59,708 nt of DNA from an uncultured Marivita sp. (GCA_947503115.1 CANNCS010000008.1:1-59708); one strand, 5' to 3'. Shown: positions 26,033-36,276, counted from the first letter of the stretch. Made by a program: numbers and translations. The notes: generated by a model from the sequence alone, not told the origin.

Positions 26033-27778
26033 ATGAACCTCTTCTCCGATATCCGGGCGCTTGTGATCGACAGCCTCAACGCGATGGTGGCCGAAGGCGC
26101 GCTGCCCGACGGTCTGGACTTTACCAACGTAACGGTAGAGCCGCCGCGCGACCCGCTGCATGGCGACATGGCGACCAATGCCGCAATGGTGTTGGCGAAA
26201 CCTGCCGGGGCCAAACCGCGCGACATCGCCGAAGCACTGGCCGCCAAACTCTCCGACGATGCGCGCGTGTCCTCTGCCGAAGTGGCAGGGCCGGGGTTCC
26301 TGAACCTGCGGCTGGACAACTCGGTCTGGCAGGGTTTGCCCAAGGCCATCCTGACCTCTGGCACCGCCTTCGGAAAATCCCCAATGGGGCAGGGGAAAAA
26401 GGTCAACGTTGAATACGTCTCCGCCAATCCCACAGGCCCGCTACATGTGGGCCACACACGCGGCGCGGTCTTTGGCGATGCTCTGGCATCCTTGCTGGAT
26501 TACGCAGGCTATAACGTCACGCGGGAATACTACATCAACGATGGTGGCGCGCAGGTCGATGTGCTCGCTCGGTCGGTCTACCTTCGGTATCTCGAAGCAC
26601 ATGGACAGGAAGTGGCTTTTGTCGATGGCACCTATCCCGGTGATTACCTGATCCCCGTGGGCGAGGCGCTCAAGGACAAGGTCGGCGATGCCTATGTCGA
26701 CCAGCCCGAAGACGTCTGGCTTGAAGAGGTGCGCAACTACGCCACTGACGCCATGATGACGCTGATCAGGACCGATCTTGGGTCGCTGGGCGTTGAGATG
26801 GACAAGTTCTTCAGCGAAAAATCTCTTTACGGCACAGGCTTGATTGAGTCCGCGATCAAGGATCTTGACGACAAGGGTCTGATCTATCGTGGCACGCTTG
26901 AACCGCCCAAGGGGAAAACCCCCGAGGATTGGGAGCCGCGCGAACAGACGCTGTTCCGCTCCACCGCGCATGGCGATGATGTGGACCGGCCGATCATGAA
27001 GTCGGACGGCTCGTGGACTTATTTCGCCCCGGACATCGCCTATCACTTCGACAAGGTGCAGCGCGGCTATGATCTGTTGATTGACGTCTTTGGTGCTGAC
27101 CATGGCGGCTATGTCAAACGGATGAAGGCCGCTGTCAGCGCGCTGTCGGACGGCAAGACACCGCTCGACATCAAGCTTACACAGCTGGTGAAACTCTATA
27201 AGAACGGCGAGCCGTTCAAGATGTCCAAGCGGGCAGGGACGTTTGTCACCCTTAGTGACGTTGTGGCCGAGGTCGGCCCCGACGTGACGCGGTTCGTGAT
27301 GCTCACCCGCAAGAACGACGCTCCGTTGGATTTTGATTTCGACAAGGTTCTTGAGCAATCCAAGGACAACCCGGTCTTCTACGTGCAATACGCCAATGCG
27401 CGTGTTCACTCTGTGATGCGCAAGGCGACTGAGGCAGGCGTCACGGTGGACGACGCCACGTTGGCCGGGATCAACCTAACTGACATGACCCATGACAGCG
27501 AATTGGCCGTTGCGCGCAAGTTGGCCGAATGGCCGCGTCTGGTCGAAATCGCCGCACGGACAAACGAACCGCACCGTGTTGCGTTCTACCTCTACGAACT
27601 CGCCTCCGACCTGCACGCGCTTTACAACAAGGGCAACGATGTTCCTGAACTGCGCTTTTTGCAGGAAGGCAACATCGCGGCGTCACAGGCGAAAATCGCC
27701 CTCGCGCGGTCCGTCTCTGTTGTTATTTCCGCAGGCCTTGGTATCTTGGGGGTCACACCGGTTGAAGAAATGCGCTGA
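26033..27778 (+). CDS. argS: Arginyl-tRNA synthetase
   Basis: The 581-residue class I synthetase charges tRNA-Arg. Visible: N-terminal additional domain ([15 protein letters not shown] to about residue 95), the HIGH motif as [12 protein letters not shown] within [23 protein letters not shown] as [26 protein letters not shown], and the C-terminal anticodon-binding DALR domain ([12 protein letters not shown]). AAAGGAC lies upstream of the ATG at 26033; the frame extends farther 5' without support. Confidence 0.97.
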   Translation: MNLFSDIRALVIDSLNAMVAEGALPDGLDFTNVTVEPPRDPLHGDMATNAAMVLAKPAGAKPRDIAEALAAKLSDDARVSSAEVAGPGFLNLRLDNSVWQGLPKAILTSGTAFGKSPMGQGKKVNVEYVSANPTGPLHVGHTRGAVFGDALASLLDYAGYNVTREYYINDGGAQVDVLARSVYLRYLEAHGQEVAFVDGTYPGDYLIPVGEALKDKVGDAYVDQPEDVWLEEVRNYATDAMMTLIRTDLGSLGVEMDKFFSEKSLYGTGLIESAIKDLDDKGLIYRGTLEPPKGKTPEDWEPREQTLFRSTAHGDDVDRPIMKSDGSWTYFAPDIAYHFDKVQRGYDLLIDVFGADHGGYVKRMKAAVSALSDGKTPLDIKLTQLVKLYKNGEPFKMSKRAGTFVTLSDVVAEVGPDVTRFVMLTRKNDAPLDFDFDKVLEQSKDNPVFYVQYANARVHSVMRKATEAGVTVDDATLAGINLTDMTHDSELAVARKLAEWPRLVEIAARTNEPHRVAFYLYELASDLHALYNKGNDVPELRFLQEGNIAASQAKIALARSVSVVISAGLGILGVTPVEEMR

Positions 27779-27851
27779 CAAAAGCGCCATGACCGGCTGA
27801 GGCAAAGGCAAGAAACACCGGTGGCAACGACCGCCGGGAGATGAGGCGGAC

Positions 27852-28835
27852 ATGGCAGACATGCATATGACGGGCCCCGCACGCGGGGAAACAACGTCTG
27901 GCAACCTGGCCACGACAGCCAATTGGCTGGGCGCGGCTATGTCGCTGGCGCTTGTGGTAGGTGTGGCAGTTTGGGGATATCGGCTGATCGTGCGCGATGT
28001 ATCCGGTGTGCCGGTGGTGCAAGCAATCGAAGGTCCGATGCGCGTCGCGCCTGAAAACCCCGGTGGCCAGATTGCACGTCACGAAGGGCTTGCGGTCAAC
28101 GATGTGGCTGGAACCGGCGCGTCGGCGCCTCCGCCGGATCAGATCGTCCTTGCCCCGCGTCCGCTCGACATAACTGACGAAGACATGGTGGTCACCGAAA
28201 TCACCGATGCCCGTTCTCTTACCTCTCGGGAAGAGGTTGCGCTGGCATCGTTGCGCGAAGACGCCGAAACCGAAGCTCCGGCATTGGCTTTGACCGACAT
28301 CGCGAATGCAGATGACCCGATCAAAGCTCTTGCTGATCAGCTCGCAGCCAACGCCACCCCCTTTACCGAGATCGCACCCGCACCCGAAACTGGCGTGTTT
28401 GATACGGTCTCAGAAGAAGAGGACGTGATCGCGTTTGACATCATTCCGCAATCGGTGCCCGGCGTTGCGCGATCATTGCGACCGGCACCGCGTCCGGCAG
28501 GGCTGCAGTTGGCGTCGCTTTCGGCGCCAGTTCAAAACCTAACTGCCAGCGGTTCCGTGGAACGTGATCCGAACCAAATTCCGGCTGGCACGCGTCTTGT
28601 GCAATTCGGTGCGTATGACAGCCCCGAAATCGCCCGTGAACAATGGACGAAGCTGGCCGCACGGTTCAGCGAATATCTTGACGATAAGGACCGCGTGATC
28701 GAAGAGGCAACATCGGGTGGCCGCGTGTTCTACCGCCTGCGCGCACATGGCTTCGAAGATCTGAGCGAGTCGCGCCGCTTCTGTGCAGCACTTGTGGCAG
28801 AAGGGGCTGACTGCATTCCAGTGGTCAGCCGGTGA
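27852..28835 (+). CDS. SPOR-domain cell-envelope protein
   Basis: The 327-residue protein has one transmembrane helix (AAMSLALVVGVAVWGYRL, about residues 28-46), a long acidic, low-complexity periplasmic linker, and a C-terminal SPOR domain (TRLVQFGAYDSPEIAREQW ... VFYRLRAHGFEDL ... CAALVAEGADCIPV). SPOR domains bind denuded septal peptidoglycan, so it probably acts at the division site. Its TGA overlaps the nagZ start (GTGA). Confidence 0.88.
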   Translation: MADMHMTGPARGETTSGNLATTANWLGAAMSLALVVGVAVWGYRLIVRDVSGVPVVQAIEGPMRVAPENPGGQIARHEGLAVNDVAGTGASAPPPDQIVLAPRPLDITDEDMVVTEITDARSLTSREEVALASLREDAETEAPALALTDIANADDPIKALADQLAANATPFTEIAPAPETGVFDTVSEEEDVIAFDIIPQSVPGVARSLRPAPRPAGLQLASLSAPVQNLTASGSVERDPNQIPAGTRLVQFGAYDSPEIAREQWTKLAARFSEYLDDKDRVIEEATSGGRVFYRLRAHGFEDLSESRRFCAALVAEGADCIPVVSR

Positions 28836-29845
28836 CATCCACCCCGTTCGGAGCCGCCATTTTTGGCTGTGACGGCTTGCGCCTGTCCTTGGATGAGCGT
28901 GCGTTTTTTGCCGACGCCAACCCGTTCGGATTTATCCTCTTCGATCGAAATCTGGACAATGCCGATCAAATCCGCGCCCTGACTTCAGATCTGCGCGCAG
29001 CGGTGGGCTGGAATGCCCCTATCTTCATAGATCAGGAAGGCGGTCGCGTGCAGCGCCTGCGCGCGCCCTTGGCCACTGATTGGCTACCGCCACTGGATCA
29101 TGTGGAGATGTTTGGGCCGAATGCCGAAGAGGGTATGCGCCTGCGCTACCGTGTTATCGCGCATGAATTGATGGCGCTTGGCATCGACGCGAACTGTGCC
29201 CCGATGCTTGATGTAGCGCGCCCCGAGACACATCGGTTTCTTCGCAATCGTTGTTACGGATCACATCTTGACCAAGTGGTAAAAATTGGTCGCGCTGTTG
29301 TAGATGGCCATGATCAAGGTGGCGTGTTTCCGGTGATCAAACACATCCCGGGTCATGGTCTTGCGCAGATGGACAGCCACCTTGACCTGCCGCGCATTGA
29401 CGTACCCGCTGACATGCTGGACTGCATTGATTTCGCCGCTTTCCGTCCGTTTTCAGATGTAGCGATGGGGATGACAGCGCATCTGGTCTACAAGGCCTTT
29501 GGCGAAACTGGACCGGCGACCACCTCGGCAAGCATGATCCGCCGAATCCGTGATGACCTTGGCTTTACAGGCCTTCTGATGACCGATGATATCGGTATGC
29601 AGGCCCTGTCTGGCACCGTTCCCGAGCGGGGGGCTGCGTCGATGGCGGCAGGTTGCGATGTGATCCTGCATTGCAACGGAGATTTGGCCCAACGCATCGC
29701 CCTGATGGACCGCATTGGCGCAATGCCCGAACCAAGTCAGGCTCGCGCCGAGGCTGCACTGGCCCGCCGAACCTCCCCGGATGATGTTGACATTGACGCC
29801 CTCAAGGCCAAGCTTGCAGAACTGGAGCAAGGGCGCGGTGCATGA
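28832..29845 (+). CDS. nagZ: Beta-N-acetylhexosaminidase (GH3)
   Basis: The 337-residue GH3 enzyme removes N-acetylglucosamine from muropeptides in the cytoplasmic recycling pathway. Motifs: IFIDQEGGRVQRL, the family-typical KHIPGHGLAQMDSHLDLP with the catalytic His, and the nucleophile Asp in LLMTDDIGMQAL. It begins with GTG at 28832, overlapping the preceding stop, and its own stop overlaps the scpA ATG. Context (SPOR protein, ScpAB) ties wall recycling to the division cycle. Confidence 0.92.
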   Translation: MTSTPFGAAIFGCDGLRLSLDERAFFADANPFGFILFDRNLDNADQIRALTSDLRAAVGWNAPIFIDQEGGRVQRLRAPLATDWLPPLDHVEMFGPNAEEGMRLRYRVIAHELMALGIDANCAPMLDVARPETHRFLRNRCYGSHLDQVVKIGRAVVDGHDQGGVFPVIKHIPGHGLAQMDSHLDLPRIDVPADMLDCIDFAAFRPFSDVAMGMTAHLVYKAFGETGPATTSASMIRRIRDDLGFTGLLMTDDIGMQALSGTVPERGAASMAAGCDVILHCNGDLAQRIALMDRIGAMPEPSQARAEAALARRTSPDDVDIDALKAKLAELEQGRGA

Positions 29846-30630
29846 ACGACGCGACATCGGACAGTATTGATGGCTCGGTTGCGGACCGATTGGCGGCGGA
29901 AGCGCTGATCGTCGATGTTGATGGTTTCGAAGGCCCTTTGGACCTGCTTCTTACCCTCAGCCGTACGCAAAAGGTGGACCTGCGCAAGATATCGGTCCTG
30001 GACCTGGCGCGGCAATACCTCGCCTTTGTTGAAAAGGCCAAAGCGCTGCGGATCGAATTGGCAGCAGATTACTTGGTGATGGCGGCGTGGCTCGCTTTCC
30101 TGAAGTCCCGTCTGCTATTGCCGCCCGATCCGTCCGAAGAAGGCCCATCAGGCGAAGATCTTGCGGCACATCTGGCGTTTCAACTCGAACGGCTGCAAGC
30201 CATGCGGGATGTGTCTGCCAAACTGATGGCACGGGACCAATTGGGCCGTGATTTCTTTGCCAGAGGTGTGACACAACAGGTCGAGCGGGTGCGCAAGGTC
30301 GAATACACCGCAACACTTCTTGATCTGATGCAGGGTTATGCGCGCATCCGCACCAAAGACGAATTCCGCCCTTTTATTATGGACCGCGATGCGGTGTTCA
30401 CAATGGAACAAGCGTTGGAACGGATGCGCGGGCTGATCGGCTTTGCCGGCGCATGGACCGATATTTCGTCTTACATGCCGGACGGCTGGGATGCGGATCC
30501 GGCGAAATGGCGGTCGGCCACGGCGTCGACCTTTGCCGCCTCATTGGAATTGGCCAAGGAAGGCAAGGTTGAATTGCGCCAGTCTGACACGTTCGCACCC
30601 ATAGAATTGCGCCGGAAGGATGTGCGATGA
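29842..30630 (+). CDS. scpA: Segregation and condensation protein A
   Basis: The 262-residue kleisin has the N-terminal FEGPLDLLLTLSRTQKVDL and LDLARQYLAFVEKAKALRIE, a central linker with the LLPPDPSEEG acidic patch, and the C-terminal SMC-head-binding winged helix. With SMC and ScpB it forms the bacterial condensin that organises sister chromosomes. Start and stop both overlap neighbours (ATGA), so coupled to nagZ and scpB. Confidence 0.93.
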   Translation: MNDATSDSIDGSVADRLAAEALIVDVDGFEGPLDLLLTLSRTQKVDLRKISVLDLARQYLAFVEKAKALRIELAADYLVMAAWLAFLKSRLLLPPDPSEEGPSGEDLAAHLAFQLERLQAMRDVSAKLMARDQLGRDFFARGVTQQVERVRKVEYTATLLDLMQGYARIRTKDEFRPFIMDRDAVFTMEQALERMRGLIGFAGAWTDISSYMPDGWDADPAKWRSATASTFAASLELAKEGKVELRQSDTFAPIELRRKDVR

Positions 30631-31298
30631 CCGACGATACCGAGATCGACACAGAGGTCGAGAAAAGCCTGTTTGAAGCGCCCCCCATGGGCGAACAGGA
30701 ACGTATGGTCGAAGCGATCCTTTTTGCCACGTCAGAAGCCGTGACAATCAAGGAACTCAATGATCGTATGCCGCACGGTGCCGACGCGGCCGAGGCGCTG
30801 GTGCATCTGCGCAAACGCTACGAGGGCAGGGGCGTCAACGTGGTCAAAGTGGGTGACGCTTGGGCAATCCGCACTGCCCCGGACCTTGGTTTCCTGATGC
30901 AGAAGGAAACCGTCGAGACCCGCAAGCTTAGCCGGGCCGCCATCGAGACATTGGCGATTATCGCCTACCATCAGCCCGTAACGCGCGCCGAAATCGAAGA
31001 GATTCGGGGCGTTTCAGTCAGCCGGGGAACGGTGGACCAGTTGCTGGAAATGGAGTGGATTCGCTTTGGCCGCAGACGAATGACGCCGGGCCGTCCGGTG
31101 ACTTTTGTGGTGACGCAGGACTTCCTTGACCATTTTGGTCTCGAATCTGCTCGGGACTTGCCGGGGCTGAAGGAATTGCGCGCCGCAGGTCTATTGGAAA
31201 ACCGCCCACCGCTCGGTACGATGCCACATATGGGCGAAGGCGACGTGGATGCCGAGGAAGAGACCGAAGAGGGCCAGTCCGAACTTTTCGAGGATTGA
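30627..31298 (+). CDS. scpB: Segregation and condensation protein B
   Basis: The 223-residue protein has two winged-helix domains (QERMVEAILFATSEAVTIKE; LSRAAIETLAIIAYHQPVTR with GVSVSRGTVDQLLEMEWI), which dimerise and bind the ScpA kleisin. The N-terminal 20 residues and the C-terminal tail are acidic (DAEEETEEGQSELFED). ATGA overlap with scpA. Confidence 0.93.
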   Translation: MTDDTEIDTEVEKSLFEAPPMGEQERMVEAILFATSEAVTIKELNDRMPHGADAAEALVHLRKRYEGRGVNVVKVGDAWAIRTAPDLGFLMQKETVETRKLSRAAIETLAIIAYHQPVTRAEIEEIRGVSVSRGTVDQLLEMEWIRFGRRRMTPGRPVTFVVTQDFLDHFGLESARDLPGLKELRAAGLLENRPPLGTMPHMGEGDVDAEEETEEGQSELFED

Positions 31299-31455
31299 GC
31301 GGTCCGTTCCGTCGACGGAAAGACGTGGCCCCATGTCTGTTCATTCCAGCCGGGTTTCACGAAAATTCGCAGTATTCCTGAAACAATGCCCGAAAATCGT
31401 CGTATTCTTCCTCTATCCCGCGTCTTGAGGCAGCCAAACGCAACAGGAGGACGAC

Positions 31456-31608
31456 ATGAACCTCAATCAGATTATCAACATGGTGATGCGCACGGTCATG
31501 CGCCGCATGATCAATTCCGGGATTAACGCTGGAATGAACGCCGGTCAGAACGCGCTATCCAAGCGCAAAAAACCTGCAGCCACCCAAGACCACGATCCGC
31601 GCGGTTAA
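31456..31608 (+). CDS. 50-residue basic microprotein
   Basis: MNLNQIINMVMRTVMRRMIN with a GMNAGQNA loop and a basic tail forms an amphipathic helix. AGGAGG precedes the ATG by 5 bases. It follows scpB by 157 bases and its stop overlaps the dCTP deaminase stop on the other strand (a TTAA shared at 31605-31608). Its helix could lie on a membrane or nucleoid surface; function unknown. Similar short proteins sit near scpB in related genomes (memory). Confidence 0.6.
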   Translation: MNLNQIINMVMRTVMRRMINSGINAGMNAGQNALSKRKKPAATQDHDPRG

Positions 31609-32684
31609 CCCGCTGCGAAGTGTTTGGACAGTTTCAAACCCTGTCCCTGATAGTTCGACGCTATCCCCGCGCCATAAAGCTGGCTCGGGGATTGATCCAT
31701 TTTCTCATAGACCAAACGTCCCACGATCTGCCCGTGCTCCAGCACAAAAGGTGCTTCGTGACAGCGCACTTCCAACACACCGCGCGACCCCAAACCGCCT
31801 GCGGCATCATGGCCGAACCCGGGATCAAAGAATCCGGCGTAATGCACCCGAAACTCTCCGACCATTGCAAGGAACGGCGCCATCTCGGCGGCGTAGTCCG
31901 GCGGGATGTGAACCGCTTCACGACTGACAAGAATATAGAACGCATCGGGGTCAAGAATGATCTGACCATTGCTGGTGCGCAGTTCTTCCCAAAAGTCCGA
32001 CGGCGCATAATGCCCCAGTTTGTCGAGGTCGATCACCCCCGTGTGCGGCTTGGCACGATAGCCAACCAGATCACCGCTTTCCGGTTTCAGATCAACCGAG
32101 AAGCCCAACCCATCGCTGATGACCGCAGGACCACCAGTTACAAGCGTTTGTTCTTCATGCAGCGCGCGAAGCGTGTCGTCTGACAAAACAGATTGTCCAT
32201 TCCGGAATCTGATCTGATTAAGCCGCATGCCCGGGCGCACCAGCACGGAAAACGAGCGTGGACAAATCTCGGCATAAAGCGGGCCTTGATAACCCGCTGC
32301 GATCCGATCGAATTCGCTACCCTCATCGGTGATCGTGCGGGTCAGCAGATCCAGCCGCCCGGTCGAGCTTTTGGCATTAGCGACAGCGCTGATATCCGAG
32401 GGCAGAGCAAGCCGCTCCATCAGCGGTACAAGGTAGACGCAGCCCTTTTCCAGCACGGCACCACCTTCAAGTGAAATTCGGTGCATTTCGAAATCTTCAA
32501 GACGGTCTTCAACACGCCATCCTTTGCCTGCGAGAAACGATGCGCGCACCCGGTAGGCCACGTTGCCCAAGCGCAGATCAAGGCTGGCGGGTTGAACCTG
32601 CCCGTCGACAAAGGCCGTGTCCGCCGCGATCACACCGCGATCCATAAGATCCGTGATTTGCTGATTGGCCAATACACCTGTCAT
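31605..32684 (-). CDS. dcd: dCTP deaminase, double-length type
   Basis: The 359-residue protein is twice the usual dCTP deaminase size (about 190). Residues 1-180 carry a trimeric dUTPase/dCTP-deaminase fold (QPASLDLRLGNVAYRV, VANAKSSTGRLDLLTRTITD), and residues 190-359 a second, diverged repeat (FFDPGFGHDAAGGLGSRGVL with VRCHEAPFVLEHGQ). Such fused forms occur in alphaproteobacteria and hydrolyse dCTP to dUMP precursors for thymidylate synthesis. Start at 32684 with AAAGGG upstream, faces the scpB microprotein end to end. Confidence 0.88.
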   Translation of the reverse strand: MTGVLANQQITDLMDRGVIAADTAFVDGQVQPASLDLRLGNVAYRVRASFLAGKGWRVEDRLEDFEMHRISLEGGAVLEKGCVYLVPLMERLALPSDISAVANAKSSTGRLDLLTRTITDEGSEFDRIAAGYQGPLYAEICPRSFSVLVRPGMRLNQIRFRNGQSVLSDDTLRALHEEQTLVTGGPAVISDGLGFSVDLKPESGDLVGYRAKPHTGVIDLDKLGHYAPSDFWEELRTSNGQIILDPDAFYILVSREAVHIPPDYAAEMAPFLAMVGEFRVHYAGFFDPGFGHDAAGGLGSRGVLEVRCHEAPFVLEHGQIVGRLVYEKMDQSPSQLYGAGIASNYQGQGLKLSKHFAAG

Positions 32685-32784
32685 CGGAAACCCTTTCGCC
32701 GCAGTTTGTCTTGCATAGCAAGCCACTGCGCCCCATGCGAGGGCGTTTTTCCCTGCAAAGCGGTATTGATAGCTGTGTGATGAT

Positions 32785-32861
32785 TGGTCGGGCTAGCAGG
32801 ACTCGAACCTGCGACCTTCCGTCCCCCAGACGGACGCGCTACCAGGCTGCGCTATAGCCCG
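32785..32861 (-). tRNA. tRNA-Pro (anticodon GGG)
   Basis: On the minus strand the acceptor CGGGCTA pairs with TAGCCCG, the anticodon stem TCCGT/ACGGA encloses the loop CTGGGGG with anticodon GGG, and the T loop is GGTTCGAGTCC. The discriminator is A and the CCA end is encoded (32785-32787). Confidence 0.93.
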
Positions 32862-32932
32862 ACTGCGGCCTGTCATAACGGTTTTGGTTCGGGCCGCAAG
32901 TGCGAATTTCGGCAGTTTGAACAAAGCCGCCC

Positions 32933-33772
32933 TTATCGGGCAGTCGACTTCAACTGATCCAGAATCGGTGCGATCTGCCGCGCCTGTTCGGGTGTCACAC
33001 GACGAACGCGGGCCAGATACGTCAGCGCACTGGGCTCAGGTTCGGCTGGCGTTGCCGCCATGGGGACAGCCGTATCTTCAGCTGCGTCAGTCTCATTTGA
33101 AGCGGCCTCTTCCGTCGCCACACGATCCGCCATCGAATGCTGCAAAAAGCCGGGTAGGGCTGTTTCAGCCTCGGGTTCAGCTTCTAGGGTTGCCTCTGGC
33201 TCGGGTTCGGAAACCTCAGGTGTCTCTTCGAGAAATGTGTCGGCGACGGCAGGCTGCGGCTCGGCTTCCGCGACTTCAGGCTCAGAGTGCTCCGGCTCTG
33301 TGGGGGCCACAGTTTCGGGCGCGTCATCCTCTGCAGTTGCCGGTTCAGGAGTTGCCTCGGGACTGTCTGCGGGCAGGTCCTCAGCCGCGGGCGTTTCCGG
33401 CACTGGGTCCGGTTTGGCGAAGGGGACCACAGTGTCCACAGGTTCAGATGCGGGCACGTCTTCCAGCAGCACCACATCCGCTTCATCGTCGTCGCCCAAG
33501 CTCAATTCACAAAGTGAAGATACGTGCTTAATGCCCTGTTCGCGCAGTATTTTTTGCACGCCTTTGATGGTCATTCCATCGTCGTGCAACAGCTTCTTGA
33601 TGCCACCAAGAAGCCGCATATCGGCGGGTCGGTAATACCGTCGACCGCCTGCTCGTTTGACCGGTTTGACTTGGGTGAACTTGCTTTCCCAGAACCGCAG
33701 AACATGGGCCGGAGTGTCCAGCCATTCGGCGACTTCGCTAATTGTGCGAAAGGCGTCTGCGGATTTGCTCAT
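32933..33772 (-). CDS. MerR-family regulator with acidic tail
   Basis: The 279-residue protein has an N-terminal MerR helix-turn-helix ([58 protein letters not shown]). From about residue 95 to 245 it is a low-complexity acidic stretch rich in Glu, Pro and Ala, then a basic C-terminal helix ([20 protein letters not shown]). Downstream of ihfA by 4 bases, it belongs to the conserved plsX-fabH-ihfA-merR block. Regulated genes unknown; the ihfA spacing means it is co-transcribed. Confidence 0.85.
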   Translation of the reverse strand: MSKSADAFRTISEVAEWLDTPAHVLRFWESKFTQVKPVKRAGGRRYYRPADMRLLGGIKKLLHDDGMTIKGVQKILREQGIKHVSSLCELSLGDDDEADVVLLEDVPASEPVDTVVPFAKPDPVPETPAAEDLPADSPEATPEPATAEDDAPETVAPTEPEHSEPEVAEAEPQPAVADTFLEETPEVSEPEPEATLEAEPEAETALPGFLQHSMADRVATEEAASNETDAAEDTAVPMAATPAEPEPSALTYLARVRRVTPEQARQIAPILDQLKSTAR

Positions 33773-33776
33773 GCGT

Positions 33777-34079
33777 TCAGCCCTTGTTGCCAGCGGCCAC
33801 TCGGTCTTTCATCAGGTGGGAGGGGCGGAAGGTCAGAACCCGTCGCGGATTGATCGGAACTTCTTCGCCGGTTTTGGGATTGCGCCCAACACGCGCCGCC
33901 TTGTCGCGGATTGAAAACGTACCAAAGGATGAAATCTTTACCTGTTCGCCTTCAACCAAGGCGTCCGACATGTGATTGAGGACCGTTTCAACAAGGTCCG
34001 CGCTTTCATTCCGCGACAACCCCACTTCGCGAAACACAGCTTCGCTCAGGTCCATACGTGTCAGTGTCTTTTGTCCCAT
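33777..34079 (-). CDS. ihfA: Integration host factor alpha subunit
   Basis: The 100-residue HU/IHF protein starts [20 protein letters not shown] and contains [16 protein letters not shown] and the DNA-bending arm [19 protein letters not shown]. It forms a heterodimer with IHF-beta and bends DNA at specific sites in replication, recombination and transcription. ATG at 34079 with GGGGAGG upstream; the frame also opens at a TTG two codons earlier. Confidence 0.95.
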   Translation of the reverse strand: MGQKTLTRMDLSEAVFREVGLSRNESADLVETVLNHMSDALVEGEQVKISSFGTFSIRDKAARVGRNPKTGEEVPINPRRVLTFRPSHLMKDRVAAGNKG

Positions 34080-34172
34080 ACACAAACCTCCCCGGTTTGA
34101 AGCAACATGCGCCTTGCGAATTTCCGAGTCAATATCAACGGCTTGCAGGAGGGTACTTAGAACGAAATTCGC

Positions 34173-35144
34173 TTACCAGCGAAGCACGACCGCGCCCCAC
34201 GCCAACCCGCCACCGATCGCTTCGGTGACAACCACGTCGCCTCGTTTGATCTGACCGCGTTCCACGCCTACCGAAAGGGCAAGGGGAATCGATGCAGCCG
34301 ACGTGTTGCCGTGGTCCTGAACCGTCACAACGACGTTGTCCATCGACAGCCCAAGCTTTCTCGCTGTGCCCTGAATGATACGGATATTGGCCTGATGCGG
34401 GACGATCCAATCGACCTCTTCATTGGCAATTCCAGCCTTTTCCATCGCGGTGGTGGCTGTCTTGGCCAGCTTTTCCACTGCGTGGCGGAACACTTCTTTG
34501 CCCTGCATCCGAAGAAAGCCAGTAGATTGGGTGCTGACACCGCCGTCGACATAAAGAATATCGCGATGCTGGCCGTCGGAATTTAGATCGACCGACAGGA
34601 TTCCGCGGTCGGATTTGTCGCCTGCACCGTCCTGCGCTTCGAGGATCACAGCCCCTGCGCCATCTCCGAACAACACACAGGTGGACCGATCCGACCAATC
34701 CATGATACGGCTGAAGGTCTCCGCACCGATCACCATGATCCGGTTCGCTTGCCCCGACAAAATCATCGCGTTGGCATTGGCCAGTGCATAGACAAAACCG
34801 GCACAGACGGCCTGCACATCAAACGCAAAGCCTCGGTTCATGCCAAGTGACGCTTGTACCATTGTTGCGGCTGATGGAAAGGTTAGGTCAGCGGTCGAAG
34901 TGGCAACAATGATAGCGTCCAAGTCATTTGCCGCGAGCCCTGCATTGTCCAATGCGTTCTGCGCTGCCTTGGTCGCAAGATCCGATGTGGTTTCGCCATC
35001 TGCCGCGAAATGACGCCGCTCGATGCCCGACCTGGAGCGAATCCATTCGTCAGATGTCTCCAGAGTCGTCTCGAATTCGGAATTCGGTACAACGCGTGCG
35101 GGCAGGTAATGGCCCAGCCCAACGACAACCGAACGTATGGTCAT
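34173..35144 (-). CDS. fabH: 3-oxoacyl-ACP synthase III
   Basis: The 323-residue thiolase-fold enzyme condenses acetyl-CoA with malonyl-ACP to begin fatty acid synthesis. Catalytic residues: Cys in VQAVCAGFVYAL, His in IVPHQANIRII, and Asn in DHGNTSAASIP. Overlaps the plsX stop (ATGA), and is followed by ihfA. Confidence 0.95.
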   Translation of the reverse strand: MTIRSVVVGLGHYLPARVVPNSEFETTLETSDEWIRSRSGIERRHFAADGETTSDLATKAAQNALDNAGLAANDLDAIIVATSTADLTFPSAATMVQASLGMNRGFAFDVQAVCAGFVYALANANAMILSGQANRIMVIGAETFSRIMDWSDRSTCVLFGDGAGAVILEAQDGAGDKSDRGILSVDLNSDGQHRDILYVDGGVSTQSTGFLRMQGKEVFRHAVEKLAKTATTAMEKAGIANEEVDWIVPHQANIRIIQGTARKLGLSMDNVVVTVQDHGNTSAASIPLALSVGVERGQIKRGDVVVTEAIGGGLAWGAVVLRW

Positions 35145-36250
35145 TTCGAGCTCTCCTCATGAGTAATGGTCGTTTCTTGTGTGTCGGAATCTGTTTCGGT
35201 CAGCGACGCAAGGCGCGCAGCCAATCGCCCCGAGAACCCGGATTGTGCCAATTGCACCGCCAGTTTGATCGCAGCAGATACGCCGGTTTCATCGGCCGAG
35301 CCATGAGATTTCACGACAGTGCCATTCAGACCAAGAAAGACTCCACCGTTCACACGACGGGGGTCGATCTTTTTCTTAAGGCGGCGAAGCGACGTCAGTG
35401 CCAACAACGATGCCAGGCGCGACAGAGGTGAATATGCAAACGCCTCTTTCAACCGATCGCCGATCAACGACGCAGTGCCTTCGCCGGTCTTCAACGCGAT
35501 ATTGCCGGTAAAGCCGTCAGTGACGATCACGTCGCAGGCTTCACCGGGAATATCGCCACCTTCGACAAAACCAACAAAGTCGAACTGCGCGCGTTCCGCC
35601 ATGTTGCCGATCAGCTCATGTGCTTCTTTCAGCTCGGCTTTGCCCTTGTGCTCTTCGGTCCCAACATTGAGCAACCCGACACGCGGACGATCAAGGTGCA
35701 GGCCGTTGCGGGCATAGGATACGCCCATCAGCGCGTATTGCAGCAAGTCCTGCGCATCGGCGCGTACATCAGCGCCGACGTCCAGCATCACATTGAACCC
35801 CTGCGGGTTCCGCGAAGGCCATAGAATCGCAATTGCCGGGCGATTTACACCCGGCAATTTGCGCAAACGGATCATCGATAACGCCATCAGAGCGCCCGTG
35901 TTTCCACAGGACACCGCAACGGTCGCTTCTTTGTCGCGCACGGCTTCGATGGCAGCCCACATAGATGTGTCCTGCCCATGCCGCATGATGTGGCTTGGCT
36001 TGTCTTCCATCGACACGACGCCCGACGCATCCCGAATTTCGCACCGTCCGGCCAAGGCCTTTTTGCGCTCAATCAATTTGGTCAGCTTGTCTTTAGGGCC
36101 GTGGACCAGGAAACGGATATCTGGATTCGCCTGCGCAGAACGAGACATGCCGGAGACAACTGCCTCCGGCCCCAGATCGCCGCCCATAGCGTCGATAGAT
36201 AGCACAATTGGCGCGACACCCACCTTTTTATGATCCTGCGAAGAGGTCAT
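35141..36250 (-). CDS. plsX: Phosphate acyltransferase PlsX
   Basis: The 369-residue enzyme converts acyl-ACP to acyl-phosphate, which feeds PlsY for phospholipid synthesis. Motifs: VLSIDAMGGDLGPEAVVSG, VAVSCGNTGALMALSMIRL, PGVNRPAIAILWPS, VIVTDGFTGNIALKTGEGTA. Start ATG at 36250 (MTSSQDHKKV) preferred to longer frames; its stop overlaps the fabH start. Confidence 0.95.
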   Translation of the reverse strand: MTSSQDHKKVGVAPIVLSIDAMGGDLGPEAVVSGMSRSAQANPDIRFLVHGPKDKLTKLIERKKALAGRCEIRDASGVVSMEDKPSHIMRHGQDTSMWAAIEAVRDKEATVAVSCGNTGALMALSMIRLRKLPGVNRPAIAILWPSRNPQGFNVMLDVGADVRADAQDLLQYALMGVSYARNGLHLDRPRVGLLNVGTEEHKGKAELKEAHELIGNMAERAQFDFVGFVEGGDIPGEACDVIVTDGFTGNIALKTGEGTASLIGDRLKEAFAYSPLSRLASLLALTSLRRLKKKIDPRRVNGGVFLGLNGTVVKSHGSADETGVSAAIKLAVQLAQSGFSGRLAARLASLTETDSDTQETTITHEESSK

Positions 36251-36276
36251 GCTGGAGGGTTTCGCCCAATCGTTGC

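Noticed and set aside
31307-31320. Perfect palindrome TTCCGTCGACGGAA just after scpB
   Set aside because: No loop for a terminator, no T-tract, single copy seen; probably chance or a minor protein site.
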